A stretch of 42,786 nt of DNA, taken from positions 1-42,786 of the forward strand of contig CALKGV010000014.1 in NCBI GenBank assembly GCA_938091805.1, in the 5' to 3' direction. Made by a program: the position numbers and the translations under genes. This document shows positions 9,530-18,029 of this stretch, one piece after another. Under the pieces are notes generated by a model. That model was given only the letters and a program-made list of their open reading frames with translations, ran no database searches and was not told the origin of the DNA. Position 1 is the first letter of the stretch; each line of letters begins with the position of its first letter. This DNA is from an uncultured archaeon (lineage in GTDB: Archaea > Thermoproteota > Bathyarchaeia > Bathyarchaeales > DTEX01).

Positions 9530-10582
9530 CTATAAATACCTATAGAAATCCCTAGGTTTAAGCTCGCTAAACTCATCTGTATGTTCTGCGATGTGTCTCC
9601 TTATATCGAGACAGAGATGACACTTTGACACATATCCATCATCCTTCTCCCTATATCCATATTCTCTAACTGCGTATTCAAAGAGCTTCATTATGCCTTT
9701 AGGCGATACTAAAATCTCTATTATCGGATGTTCATCAAGATTTACTCCATCTTGGCAGATTTTTTCCAAATCTCTAGCATCCCCCAAAGATACGCCAGCG
9801 CAATAACCTGAAATGTAATTACAATAGTTATCCACATGAACGTGCCAATCCCTTGTTAGTTCTTCCATGCATGACTCATTAAAGAATCTGCTGGCCGGAT
9901 ATCTCCTATAAATGTAACCGATTCTGTATGGTGCCCTACCCATAGGCAAAATCGAGGGAAAACTTAGTCCAGCATAAAGTCCGAGCGGATCCTTTTCACC
10001 TATCACGGACAGATACTTTTCAAAGGATAAGGTTCCCTTAAGACCTATTGCCCTCATCTGATTTAAGAAAAGTTCTTGGTAAACAATAACGCTGCCAAAT
10101 ACGTGTTCACTTATCTTTATGGCCCGCTCTATACGCTCGAAGGGAATATGCTCAACGAGAAACGGGTTAACGCTTATAAGTATACCCTTTAAACCCGCAT
10201 CTCTGAGTTTACGAAGTTTCTCCTCAGTTTCCTCATCATCAGTGCACCAGAAACAGTTTGTTTCAACAAAAATCGAAGGAACTTCATACTCATCAGCCAT
10301 TTTAACCAAGTTAAGCAATAAATTAAAATTCAGGAAAGGCTCTCCGCCAGTGAAGTGTAAGCCGAGATTAACTCCTATTTGACTGAAATTTTTTGGATAC
10401 CGCTTTTTAAAAGATGCTGAGAGAATCTTCAAAATTTTCTCAGCGTCACTTAAGCTTATCCAATCGCTTCTCCACTTAGGGGAGCAAGCATACATGCAAT
10501 GCCTGCATTCATTAGTGCACTTGTATGTTAGAAATATTCCGCCTGAAAATGGCTCAGGAATAATCAATCGATTCATGTCCAA
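9530..10582 (-). CDS. Radical SAM protein
   Basis: This 350-aa protein has the radical SAM cluster motif CxxxCxxC at C22, C26 and C29 (KCTNECRHC), followed by another Cys at 33. A TGGEPFLNF motif for S-adenosylmethionine contact follows, then an ordered TIM-barrel-like middle. The C-terminal third has scattered Cys including CHLCLDI near residue 325, which suggests an auxiliary iron-sulfur cluster. The substrate is unknown. Translation could start at TTG 10582 or ATG 10576; a GGAGA site fits the TTG slightly better. No peptide precursor or partner gene is visible beside it. The nearest genes are the unknown 154-aa protein and a DUF362 protein on the same strand. Confidence 0.85.
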   Translation of the reverse strand: MDMNRLIIPEPFSGGIFLTYKCTNECRHCMYACSPKWRSDWISLSDAEKILKILSASFKKRYPKNFSQIGVNLGLHFTGGEPFLNFNLLLNLVKMADEYEVPSIFVETNCFWCTDDEETEEKLRKLRDAGLKGILISVNPFLVEHIPFERIERAIKISEHVFGSVIVYQELFLNQMRAIGLKGTLSFEKYLSVIGEKDPLGLYAGLSFPSILPMGRAPYRIGYIYRRYPASRFFNESCMEELTRDWHVHVDNYCNYISGYCAGVSLGDARDLEKICQDGVNLDEHPIIEILVSPKGIMKLFEYAVREYGYREKDDGYVSKCHLCLDIRRHIAEHTDEFSELKPRDFYRYL

Positions 10583-10768
10583 TCTTTCTCCGAACTAAGC
10601 TATTTTTTCAATGGTGTAAAGCTGATGAAGAATAAATGTTTATTTGCCGCTAAATCTATGGTGTAATAGGGATGATGTGATAAAAAGGTTGGAGCCAAAT
10701 CGCGCAATGACCAAGAGTTACTCCACTGACCTATTTTAGCCCCAAACTCAAAAAAGATGCCTATGAAT

Positions 10769-11620
10769 CTATTCCTTGAACGTCGGAGGTAACTTAAATT
10801 TTCTTTTAACCCTATCGATTTGTTCTCCGATAACTTCTATTTCATCCAGGTTTGCTGTTCCAAGTTTTCTTTCCTCGGCAAGCTTCAGATATTTCACTTT
10901 ATTAGGAGCTATGCCCATGGCTGCCGTTGCGACAGCGTCCACGGCAACCATATTTGTGCCTGCAATAATAATGTTCATTTGAACCGGTGAACCGTAGACT
11001 TCATCTTCCTCGGAACCAACTAGCCCGTCTACAACATTAAGTTTCACTTTGTCCCTGAAGAGCATTGTTAAATCAACTATTTTCTCATTCAACCTATCAT
11101 GCATGATGCTTTTTGGAAGAATCAGCCCCATAAGATTTTTCATGCATAATGTAACTAAGGCCATATGGTGAACCTTAAGCTTCGGAACATTTATTATGCA
11201 TGTGCTTCTAAGAGATGTTTCGGCAATCCCAACTTCGTGTAACGCTAAAGCGTTAGGTATTTTTAGTTTAATTATTGGGTCTCTATTTAAGTCTATGAGC
11301 CTAACTTTATGCCGTCTTACAACATCCTTTATTCCCACAACATTAAACGCCCTCTCAGTGTCGCCAGCTCCACCCTCGCCCACAACCACATCGCTTACTC
11401 CTAAATCCTTGAGGTACATAATTATGCCCTCAATGATGCGTGAATCAGTTGTAACGCCAGTTGAAGGGGGCTTAGCTGAAACATAATTTGGCTTGATAAG
11501 AACTTTATCCTCGCTTGATATGATTTTTTCAGAGCCAATTAATTTTAGAGCTCTCTCCAACATTTCATGCAGATCATCACCTTTAACAACGGCTACTTTT
11601 GCCTTCTTCATCGTAACCAC
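10769..11620 (-). CDS. DUF362 family protein
   Basis: This 283-aa protein matches the DUF362 pattern: VLIKPNYVSAKPPSTGVTT near the N-terminus, VVVGEGGAGDTE in the middle, and CIINVPKLKVHHMALVTLC followed by KNLMGLILP. The family is widespread in archaea and clostridia. Some members are fused to ferredoxin domains; this one has no CxxCxxC motif. Its biochemical role is not established. Starts are GTG 11620 or ATG 11611, with no clear preference. It lies between the radical SAM gene and a sugar-degradation remnant, all on the minus strand but with gaps over 100 bases, so operon membership is doubtful. Confidence 0.85.
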   Translation of the reverse strand: MVTMKKAKVAVVKGDDLHEMLERALKLIGSEKIISSEDKVLIKPNYVSAKPPSTGVTTDSRIIEGIIMYLKDLGVSDVVVGEGGAGDTERAFNVVGIKDVVRRHKVRLIDLNRDPIIKLKIPNALALHEVGIAETSLRSTCIINVPKLKVHHMALVTLCMKNLMGLILPKSIMHDRLNEKIVDLTMLFRDKVKLNVVDGLVGSEEDEVYGSPVQMNIIIAGTNMVAVDAVATAAMGIAPNKVKYLKLAEERKLGTANLDEIEVIGEQIDRVKRKFKLPPTFKE

Positions 11621-11717
11621 TCGCAGCTGATTAAAGTTAACCCCAGCTTAACTATTTTTCGGATTCTCCCATTATTGATGAGAAAACTCTCCGTAACTGC
11701 TCTTAAGGTTCTCTATC

Positions 11718-11893
11718 TCAATAATGCTGTTTTAGATCCTGGTTAAATGGCAAGTTTAATATCGCATATATGGCTTCCTCCGCCTGTTTAATAGAAATTT
11801 ACTACGCCTGTTTATTCGAGAGGGTCCATGGGTCCCTCATGAGCACATCTATTAGCAAATCTTTATCTTTGGGGTTGTTCAGGCATTTCTCTT
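11718..11893 (-). pseudogene. Relic of a GH4-type glycosidase C-terminus
   Basis: Directly downstream of the beta-glucuronidase stop, the minus strand reads DKDLLIDVLMRDPWTLSNKQA, meets TAG TAA, and after 24 bases resumes in the same frame as KQAEEAIYAILNLPFNQDLKQHY and stop. This resembles the C-terminal tail of glycoside hydrolase family 4 enzymes (alpha-glucosidase/galacturonidase type), which often end with a DP-W/L-x-x-S-x-x-QA...LPFN pattern (recalled, not searched). TAAACAGGCG occurs on both sides of the stop-bearing 24 bases, so a short tandem duplication may have broken the frame. No other part of the gene remains. Confidence 0.4.
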
Positions 11894-11896
11894 ACC

Positions 11897-13639
11897 TTAA
11901 TTCGTAAACGTGGGTAAATTGTTAAATAGCGATGAGAGAATTAGCACTGACATTTTTGGCTGTCTATCTCTAGTAAACACGCCTTTCCTGTTTAAGATTG
12001 TTCTTCCCGGATTCTGCGGGGTTCTGAAATCCGCAAAGACCCATACATGTAAACCATTAATAAAATTCTTCTTTGACAGGGCTTCCACATATTTCCTAAT
12101 AAATTCTGCTTGGTAGTCCTCAGACCACATGTTTGGGGGGTCGCTGTGTAACCCTATAATAGCGTCGGCGCCAAATTCCGTCATGATTATGGGTTTCTCT
12201 GGATTTTTCCTATGAATCTCCTCGAGATCTGTTATCATAGAATTTACTCCCTCATCTATGTTGCCCCATTCAGAATACCATCCTCGATAAAAATTCAGCG
12301 ATATAACGTCTACGTAGCTTAAAGCCAGATCTCTAACGCTTTTATGCGATGCAAATGTTATTGGCCTTGAGGGATCTATCTCCTTGAAGTATGCGGCAAG
12401 TTTCCTTATGAACTCGGCAACTTCAGGTATGTCGCTCGGCGGCTCGTTTAAAATACTATACATTATGACCGATGGCCTATTCCTGTGCTCCCTAATCATC
12501 TCGCTGATAACTTCCTTTGCCTTAGCCAAATAGTCCCCACCGCTAAATAGTTTAGATAAATCCTCTCTTTTTGCGATTATTCTCTCAATGCCCGAGTAGC
12601 ATAGGGGTGGCTCTAAAATCACTAGAAAACCGAATTCATCCGCCAAATCTAAATGTTCGTTAGAATACGGATAATGAGATGTTCTAAAAGAATTCGCCCC
12701 CATCTTTTTCATGAGGTAAAAATCTCTCACAAGCACCGGACCCGGCAAATATTTGCCGAAAATAATGAAATCTTCATGTCTACCAAAACCCTTTAAAAAA
12801 ATCGCCTTTCCATTTAAGTATATTCTGCCGTCTTTAACTTCAATATCTCTGAAACCTATACGCTCATACACGGAATCCCTAATACTTCCACCAATACAGA
12901 GTTCCAGGATTAGAATATATAGGTTGGGCGCCTCTGGGCTCCAAGGTTTAATTCCCTCAATTTTTCCCTCATAAATATGTTTGCCGGGTTCCACATCACT
13001 GATTTTCTCCCTGTATATGATTGAGTTTAAGTCTTTGCTACCTAAAATTACATTTAAGTCAACTGTCTCTTCAGATACGATGTCGACTGAAACCTTCAAG
13101 TATCCCTTACTGTCGGCATTTACGGTTACGTCTCTAATATAATGCTGGTCAGCGAACTCTATGTATACTGGTCTATGTATGCCTCCGTAATGGAAGAAAT
13201 CAAAAGCTGTTAAATTAAATTTCACTGCTGGGGGCAAAGCGCTTAGTGACGGCGTATTATCCACTTTCACTACGACCCTATTGAAGTCTCCAGTTTTTAA
13301 ATCGCCAATTTTAAATCTGAACGATGTAAAAGAACCCTCATGTTCTCCCACAAATTTTTCATTAATCCAAACTTTAGTTTTATATCCCGCCCCTTCAAAT
13401 ATAATCCAAGCCATCTTTCCATCCAGGTTTTCCCCCATATAGAAGTCTTTCTGATACCAAGCGGCGCCACTAAATTGATCCCATTTAGGATTTTGCTCAT
13501 TCCATGATGATGGAACATAAATCAGATCTTCTGATTCAAATCTCCTAAACCACTCCTCTTTCTCACCGATGTTGTCCTCATCAACTCTAAATTTCCAGAA
13601 TCCCTCTAAGGATATTTTGGGTCTAAACCAGCTTTTCAT
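11897..13639 (-). CDS. Beta-glucuronidase-like glycoside hydrolase, family 2
   Basis: This 580-aa enzyme has the GH2 layout: an N-terminal sugar-binding jelly roll (YQKDFY, GGIHRPVYIEF), an immunoglobulin-like domain, then a TIM barrel from about residue 275. The barrel contains GFGRHEDF, acid/base E399 in LNEPPSD and nucleophile E488 in TEFGAD. Near the C-terminus, N550-R-K552 matches the NxK motif by which beta-glucuronidases recognise the substrate carboxylate, followed by GVFTRDRQPK as in UidA. That favours glucuronide over galactoside. No signal peptide is visible, so it is probably cytosolic and acts on imported uronides. The GH4-like relic beside it suggests a former sugar-acid degradation unit. 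Confidence 0.88.
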   Translation of the reverse strand: MKSWFRPKISLEGFWKFRVDEDNIGEKEEWFRRFESEDLIYVPSSWNEQNPKWDQFSGAAWYQKDFYMGENLDGKMAWIIFEGAGYKTKVWINEKFVGEHEGSFTSFRFKIGDLKTGDFNRVVVKVDNTPSLSALPPAVKFNLTAFDFFHYGGIHRPVYIEFADQHYIRDVTVNADSKGYLKVSVDIVSEETVDLNVILGSKDLNSIIYREKISDVEPGKHIYEGKIEGIKPWSPEAPNLYILILELCIGGSIRDSVYERIGFRDIEVKDGRIYLNGKAIFLKGFGRHEDFIIFGKYLPGPVLVRDFYLMKKMGANSFRTSHYPYSNEHLDLADEFGFLVILEPPLCYSGIERIIAKREDLSKLFSGGDYLAKAKEVISEMIREHRNRPSVIMYSILNEPPSDIPEVAEFIRKLAAYFKEIDPSRPITFASHKSVRDLALSYVDVISLNFYRGWYSEWGNIDEGVNSMITDLEEIHRKNPEKPIIMTEFGADAIIGLHSDPPNMWSEDYQAEFIRKYVEALSKKNFINGLHVWVFADFRTPQNPGRTILNRKGVFTRDRQPKMSVLILSSLFNNLPTFTN

Positions 13640-13744
13640 ATACCATCATAAATGATCTTCACTATTTAACCATAAAAATTTTCTTGATGTTTTTGTCTTC
13701 ACATAAAAAGGCAATCTAAAGCATAAACGCATCAATCTGGTTTA

Positions 13745-14653
13745 CTAAATATTTAATAACTGATTTATTATCAGATCCGGCTTAAAAAGCTCCATATCTT
13801 CATATCTTTGACCAACGCCAAGGAATAGTATCGGCTTTTTTGTCACATAAACTATTGAGATTGCAGCTCCACCCTTCGCATCAGCATCCATCTTCGTTAA
13901 AATTGAGCCGCTGATATCTACATATCTATTAAATTCTTCCGCTTGCGAGACAGCATCATTTCCAGTTAAGGCATCACCAACAAATATTGTGAGGTCCGGC
14001 TTTACAACACGGATTATTTTCTCCATTTCAGCCATAAGATTTTTGTTTGTCTGCATCCGCCCAGCTGTATCAACTAGCACTACATTTATTCCCCTTGTTT
14101 TAGCGTACTGTACGGCATCATATGCCACTGCAGCAGCGTCTGAACCATACCTGTGCTTTATTAAATGAACCCCAAGTTTCTTGGCATGCTGCTCAAGCTG
14201 CTCTATTGAGCCAGCTCTAAAAGTATCGCTGCATGCTAAGACAACAGAGTAGCCTCTCTTAAGCAGCAGATTAGCGATTTTAGCAATAGTTGTTGTTTTT
14301 CCAGTCCCATTTATTCCAACAAAAATGATGACGCATGGCTCTTTCAAAACTTGCTTCTTCTTAACGATCTCTATAAGGTCTACTTTATTTGGGGTTTCAA
14401 ACAGCTTTAGAAGCGTTTCCCTCAATGCCTCTTTTATTATTTTACGCTTATCATTAAATCTACCTATCTTTAAACCTGCAAGGTTGCTCTCGAGCTGCTC
14501 GCATATATGATCGGCAACAACAACAGCAACATCATTTTCTATAAGGGCGAGCTTAAATTCCCAAATAATTTCTCGGATTTCTTCCGGTTTAAGTTCTGTT
14601 GTTGAAACCTTAGTCACGAATCCGCTTATGACTTCACGTAGCTTTTCAAACAT
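13745..14653 (-). CDS. ftsY: Signal recognition particle receptor FtsY
   Basis: This SRP-family GTPase docks ribosome-nascent-chain complexes at the membrane. The 302 aa comprise a short N domain (1-100) and a full G domain: GINGTGKTTT at 114-123, the insertion-box sequence DTFRAGSIEQLEQH at 143-156, DTAGR at 195-199 and TKMDADAKGG at 253-262. The acidic A domain found in bacterial FtsY is missing, as is common in archaea. It closes the 18-gene minus-strand array, after pfdA, which is the conserved archaeal order aif6-rplX-pfdA-ftsY. An SRP54 identity is unlikely because the Met-rich M domain is absent. Confidence 0.96.
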   Translation of the reverse strand: MFEKLREVISGFVTKVSTTELKPEEIREIIWEFKLALIENDVAVVVADHICEQLESNLAGLKIGRFNDKRKIIKEALRETLLKLFETPNKVDLIEIVKKKQVLKEPCVIIFVGINGTGKTTTIAKIANLLLKRGYSVVLACSDTFRAGSIEQLEQHAKKLGVHLIKHRYGSDAAAVAYDAVQYAKTRGINVVLVDTAGRMQTNKNLMAEMEKIIRVVKPDLTIFVGDALTGNDAVSQAEEFNRYVDISGSILTKMDADAKGGAAISIVYVTKKPILFLGVGQRYEDMELFKPDLIINQLLNI

Positions 14654-14666
14654 GCCCCTTTCTCTC

Positions 14667-15095
14667 TTATCTTTGTCCTCTGAGCGTTGCTGTTAATTCT
14701 TGAAGTTTATTTTGCCCCTCTTGCATTCTGATTAAAACTTGATTTAGCTGCTGTTCTAGGGCCGCCTTAGTCTTGTTTAGTTCAGCTATACGGTTTGCTA
14801 TATCCTCTTTAGCTTCCTTTATAGATTTTTCAACAGCTATCCCAGCGCCTATACCGTAAACAACTTTATCTGTATCCTCAAGTTTAGCTTTAACATATGA
14901 ACCTCCGCCTATTGGGACAAATATTGAATCGGAATCTTTCTTTTCAATTCCCTCAAGAGACATGCTGGCTAAATTGAGTTCTGTTATGGCCGCATTAATG
15001 AGGTTTACTCTCGATTGGAGATATTCAGCGGTGTTTTCCAATATTCTAAGCTCAACTATCAGCCTTCTAACATCATCCTCAGTTGAGGTTGACAT
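14667..15095 (-). CDS. pfdA: Prefoldin subunit alpha
   Basis: This is the alpha subunit of the hexameric prefoldin chaperone, which hands unfolded chains to the thermosome. The 142 aa form two long coiled-coil helices (about 1-45 and 92-142) around a beta hairpin region with FVPIGGGSYVKAKL, the family hallmark. ATG at 15095 gives MSTSTEDDVRRL. It lies 13 bases upstream of ftsY and 47 bases after rplX. The beta subunit, often encoded in the same array next to pcc1, is not in this window. Confidence 0.95.
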   Translation of the reverse strand: MSTSTEDDVRRLIVELRILENTAEYLQSRVNLINAAITELNLASMSLEGIEKKDSDSIFVPIGGGSYVKAKLEDTDKVVYGIGAGIAVEKSIKEAKEDIANRIAELNKTKAALEQQLNQVLIRMQEGQNKLQELTATLRGQR

Positions 15096-15142
15096 TTATT
15101 AAATCACCCAAAAGCTAAAAAGAGCCACGTAGCTTAAATAGG

Positions 15143-15346
15143 TTAGGTTTCCTCCTCAGATGGCATCTCCTCAACGTTTTCGATCTTTATTTGAAAACGT
15201 TTAACTCTATGCTTGCTTCCTAAGAGTTTATAGATTTCCTCTATGGCATGCTCCGGTTTTAGGGCTCTAACCTCCTTCTTAAATGTTGTCTTAAAGTTGG
15301 GTTTCACGATTTTTCCAATCACCCTATAGATTTTAATTTCACTCAT
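15143..15346 (-). CDS. rplX: Ribosomal protein LX (eL20, L18Ae-type)
   Basis: This 67-aa archaeal large-subunit protein has the family start EIKIYRVIGKI and the segment EVRALKPEHAIEEIYKLLGSKH, followed by RFQIKIENVEEM. ATG at 15346 overlaps the end of the aIF6 gene by 8 bases, pointing to coupled translation. Its place between aif6 and pfdA is the conserved archaeal arrangement. The last residues are acidic. Confidence 0.92.
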   Translation of the reverse strand: MSEIKIYRVIGKIVKPNFKTTFKKEVRALKPEHAIEEIYKLLGSKHRVKRFQIKIENVEEMPSEEET

Positions 15347-16025
15347 GATGTTTAACCACCTTTAAGGCTTGACTTATCATGAACAATTCCGGGCCTGTTG
15401 TTAAGGAGCCTGCGACGGCAACGTTGCTGTTTCCAATAAGTCCCGTGGCCACATATGGGATTCCACAGTTGACGGTTCCAACATTAATGGGAGCTTTTAA
15501 AACCTCGCCTAAAAGTTTTTCCTCCTCGGGTTTAATTAGCGGATGGGCTAAAACTCCCTTATCTGTTGCAACTGCAAGCGAGCCGATATAAGGCAGTCCA
15601 GCAATTTCGCCGGGCACAGCCTCAACGCCAAGCGTATCAGAAATCGCCTTAACCTCAGACTTTTTCAGCCTAGGATCAACTATTGCGCCTCGATTATTGG
15701 CTAAAACAAGATTTCCAAAAGCGGTCTTTTTGCTATCCTCCATCACAGTTATGTTAACCTCAGTGAACGCTTTTTTCAAGGCGGCTATTTCCTCATCATA
15801 TACCGAATGCGGAAGAATCAGCCCGTAAGAGTTGGCGCATACCAAAGAGCCAATCAACACTGAGCCGCTTACGTTCGTCTTTACAACGTTTACGTTGAAC
15901 CATTTCTCAACCTTCTTTATTATGCTCTCGGGCAGCTGATTTGGCACAATGACGAACCTGTCAGTTGCTCGCATAAATACACCTATGCTTGCGCTGCCAA
16001 AAATATCGAGGAGGAAAAGCGGCAT
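15339..16025 (-). CDS. eif6: Translation initiation/anti-association factor aIF6
   Basis: This factor binds the large ribosomal subunit and blocks premature joining; in eukaryotes SBDS helps to release it. Both genes occur in this array. The 228 aa form the fivefold repeated propeller unit, seen as recurring GSLVCANSYGLILP, GNLVLANNRGAIVDP and GSLAVATDKGVLAHP blocks. ATG at 16025 has GGAGA about 6 bases upstream and sits 2 bases after the rpl31e stop. Confidence 0.96.
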   Translation of the reverse strand: MPLFLLDIFGSASIGVFMRATDRFVIVPNQLPESIIKKVEKWFNVNVVKTNVSGSVLIGSLVCANSYGLILPHSVYDEEIAALKKAFTEVNITVMEDSKKTAFGNLVLANNRGAIVDPRLKKSEVKAISDTLGVEAVPGEIAGLPYIGSLAVATDKGVLAHPLIKPEEEKLLGEVLKAPINVGTVNCGIPYVATGLIGNSNVAVAGSLTTGPELFMISQALKVVKHHE

Positions 16026-16027
16026 CC

Positions 16028-16357
16028 CTATTCTCCTTCAGCTAAGTGGACTGTTACCAACCCATCTTTATCCTTTGCAGCTTTTATCCTAACCTTTCGT
16101 GGAGGCTTCTCGATCCCCCTACTCCAAACCTTCTCATTAACCTCGTTTGAGATTATTATGTCCTCATTTTCAACCTTCATATGCCTTCTAATAAACTCCC
16201 TAAGTATGCGCATTGCTCTAGGAGCCCTTTTGGTCACTGGCATAATCCACGCCTTGCTAAGCGGAACAGTATATACGCGTTCTTCTACGATATCACTTTC
16301 AGATTTAGATTCGGTCTTCTTTTCCTCAGTTTTCTCTTCCTCTCTCTTATCACTCAT
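16028..16357 (-). CDS. rpl31e: Ribosomal protein L31e
   Basis: This is a large-subunit protein near the exit tunnel. The conserved core starts at VEERVYTVPLSKAW and continues through RAPRAMRILREFIRRHMKVE to KVWSRGIEKPPRKVRIKA. About 25 charged residues rich in Glu and Lys precede the core, longer than in many archaea. ATG at 16357 is chosen because GAGGTG lies 6 bases upstream; a GTG at 16366 would fall inside that site. The ribosome binding site overlaps the rpl39e stop. Confidence 0.95.
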   Translation of the reverse strand: MSDKREEEKTEEKKTESKSESDIVEERVYTVPLSKAWIMPVTKRAPRAMRILREFIRRHMKVENEDIIISNEVNEKVWSRGIEKPPRKVRIKAAKDKDGLVTVHLAEGE

Positions 16358-16367
16358 CAGCAACACC

Positions 16368-16520
16368 TCAAGCTTTTATCTTTGTTCTTCTCCAATGCCT
16401 TTTAGGAATTCTGGCGACCTTACCTAAGGTTCTAGCTATGACCCATGAGGGTACAGCCCTACTTTCCTTACCAGCTTTTATAAGTCTAAGTTTTTTGGCG
16501 AGGGGCTTATATCTAGCCAC
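16368..16520 (-). CDS. rpl39e: Ribosomal protein L39e
   Basis: This 50-aa, very basic protein lines the ribosomal exit tunnel. Hand translation gives [18 protein letters not shown], then [13 protein letters not shown] and the family-typical [10 protein letters not shown] end. The start is GTG at 16520, with AGGAGG about 9 bases upstream; another GTG at 16526 lies too close to that site. The pair rpl39e-rpl31e is conserved across archaea. It starts 3 bases from the PDCD5 gene stop and its own TGA overlaps the rpl31e ribosome binding site. Confidence 0.93.
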   Translation of the reverse strand: MARYKPLAKKLRLIKAGKESRAVPSWVIARTLGKVARIPKRHWRRTKIKA

Positions 16521-16522
16521 TT

Positions 16523-16858
16523 TCACATCCTCCTTATACGAATCTCCCTTTTATCCATTTGCAGCCTTCTTAAAATCTCTTTCAGCCGCTCATCATCTAT
16601 CGGAATGCTTATTCTCCCTTGCTGCGCAATCTGAATGAGCTGCAGTTCAAGATGAGACGCAAACTCAGGTTTAACCATTTTAAGGTTTGTAAGCCTCTGT
16701 CTAGCTTCCGGCGTGAGTATTTTTCGTAATACGGCTTGTTTCTCCATCTCAAACTTTTTCTGTGCTTCTACTGCCTCCTGCTCCTGCAAAAGCCTCTGCT
16801 GTAGCTCCATGAGTTTTCGTTTTCTTATCGCTTCAAGCTCATCTTCACTTGCATTCAA
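16523..16858 (-). CDS. DNA-binding protein, PDCD5 family
   Basis: This 111-aa archaeal homologue of programmed cell death protein 5 starts with a Glu/Gln/Lys-rich helix (residues 1-45), followed by a three-helix bundle containing [21 protein letters not shown] and [12 protein letters not shown]. That is the PDCD5/YMR074c signature. Archaeal members bind double-stranded DNA in vitro; the cellular role is unclear. Its fixed position between rps19e and rpl39e suggests a link to translation. The start is TTG 16858 with AGGTG upstream. Confidence 0.92.
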   Translation of the reverse strand: MNASEDELEAIRKRKLMELQQRLLQEQEAVEAQKKFEMEKQAVLRKILTPEARQRLTNLKMVKPEFASHLELQLIQIAQQGRISIPIDDERLKEILRRLQMDKREIRIRRM

Positions 16859-16876
16859 GGATAATGCACCTGCCTT

Positions 16877-17332
16877 TTAGTACTTCGTTAGTTCCGGAAT
16901 AGCCTTTTCTAGTTCCTTTCTAATTTCAGCTGCAAGCGAGTCCAGAAGCTTCCTTCCCTCAGGGGTGATTACTCTTCCCCTACCCATTACAGTCTCTATG
17001 AAACCAGCTTTCTCAAGCTGCTGTAAGGCTCTTCTTATTATTGCTCCGCCCCCCTTCCTAGCATGCTCGGGTCTAACTCCCATATTCTTTCTTCCACCAT
17101 ATTCAGAGCGTAAATGTTCAATACCTATCGGCCCCATCACATAGACTTTCCGAAGTAGGGATGCGCATCGAATATACCACCAGTCTGGGTTTTGTGGGGG
17201 GCGCTCAGCGTGGGCGCCGGTTTTAACATATGGCGCCCATTCCGGCGGCCTGATAGCGTCGACATTATCCTTTAAGTATTTCGCTAACCGTTCTATTAAT
17301 ATTGCTGGTGGGACATCGTATGGTGTCGGCAA
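16877..17332 (-). CDS. rps19e: Ribosomal protein S19e
   Basis: This small-subunit protein is needed for 18S-type rRNA maturation in eukaryotes. The sequence shows [19 protein letters not shown], the aromatic [16 protein letters not shown] and the winged-helix segment [20 protein letters not shown]. At 151 aa it is full length. The start is TTG 17332, with GAGGAATGA about 10 bases upstream. A 60-base gap separates it from the CRM-domain gene. Confidence 0.96.
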   Translation of the reverse strand: MPTPYDVPPAILIERLAKYLKDNVDAIRPPEWAPYVKTGAHAERPPQNPDWWYIRCASLLRKVYVMGPIGIEHLRSEYGGRKNMGVRPEHARKGGGAIIRRALQQLEKAGFIETVMGRGRVITPEGRKLLDSLAAEIRKELEKAIPELTKY

Positions 17333-17393
17333 TGTTACTCATTCCTCGCTTAATCCACTTCTTCACTATTCTAGAATGCAGTCTTATAAATAC

Positions 17394-17660
17394 TTACTTC
17401 TTCTTTTTAGGCTTAGATAATGTGAATGTATGGCCAATTATTTGAGTTACTCTTGCGCCAGTTGCTAAAGATACTTTTTGGGCTATGCTTTCCACAGCGC
17501 CGCTTGTTAAAGCCGTTTTTAACACCTTAACCTTCACCGTTCTTCTCTTATCGAGGTGTTTGATTATCTCCATTATCTGGGCCTCGGTTAATCCCTTCTT
17601 GCCAATTCGGACAGTTGGTTCTTCGGAGGAAATTTTCTTAGAAGATGCTTGCGCTGGCAT
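17394..17660 (-). CDS. CRM/YhbY-domain RNA-binding protein
   Basis: This small RNA-binding protein has a single CRM domain. The signature is visible in VRIGKKGLTEAQIMEIIKHL followed by KVKVLKTAL and a basic C-terminal tail ending in KPKKKK. Bacterial YhbY associates with pre-50S particles, so a ribosome assembly role fits the neighbourhood. I place the start at ATG 17660 (88 aa): the stop of the Rpp21 gene and this ATG share a base (TAATG), and GAGGAG lies about 7 bases upstream. Longer in-frame starts at 17714 or 17792 would overlap the Rpp21 gene extensively and add non-family sequence. Confidence 0.87.
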   Translation of the reverse strand: MPAQASSKKISSEEPTVRIGKKGLTEAQIMEIIKHLDKRRTVKVKVLKTALTSGAVESIAQKVSLATGARVTQIIGHTFTLSKPKKKK

Positions 17661-18001
17661 TACGTACTCCTCTTCCTTAATGGCCTCCTCATGTGCCCAC
17701 CGCAATATAGGCATGTGATAATCATGTGTGGTTCTCTTCTTAATTGTATGCGAACACGTGAGCTTACTCCGGGGAAAATGAACCTTTTGCAATGCTTACA
17801 TATTAGGAGGCGTTTTTCCCTCGGCAGCTTAATTCTAGCTCGCATAGCAATTTTCCTTGCGTTTTCCACGTATTTCTGCGCCAGATCCGGTCTTTCATGA
17901 AGCATTTCTATGGCCAGGTTGAAGAGCCGCTCGATGCGTTCCAGAGCTATTTCCTTAATTTTTTTTCCATTCATAATTTTTCCTAACTTTACTTCACTCA
18001 C
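17660..18001 (-). CDS. rnp4: RNase P protein component Rpp21/Rpr2 type
   Basis: This protein subunit of RNase P matures tRNA 5' ends. The 113 aa have an N-terminal helical part (IKEIALERIERLFNLA) and a zinc ribbon of two CxxC pairs: ICKHC near residue 68 and TCLYC near residue 96. The arrangement is typical of archaeal RNP4. The start is GTG 18001. A TATA-like AT run just upstream could give it an extra, nearly leaderless promoter within the array. The RNase P RNA and other protein subunits are not seen here. Confidence 0.92.
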   Translation of the reverse strand: MSEVKLGKIMNGKKIKEIALERIERLFNLAIEMLHERPDLAQKYVENARKIAMRARIKLPREKRLLICKHCKRFIFPGVSSRVRIQLRREPHMIITCLYCGGHMRRPLRKRST

Positions 18002-18029
18002 TTTGATTATAAAAATATATATGCCTAAA

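Noticed and set aside
10669-10730. Possible C/D box RNA (GATGATGTGA ... CTGA)
   Set aside because: The C box departs from consensus, no convincing C'/D' pair, and no terminal stem.
11818-11842. GAGGG...CCCTC hairpin as terminator
   Set aside because: No T run follows, and it lies within the GH4-like relic reading frame.
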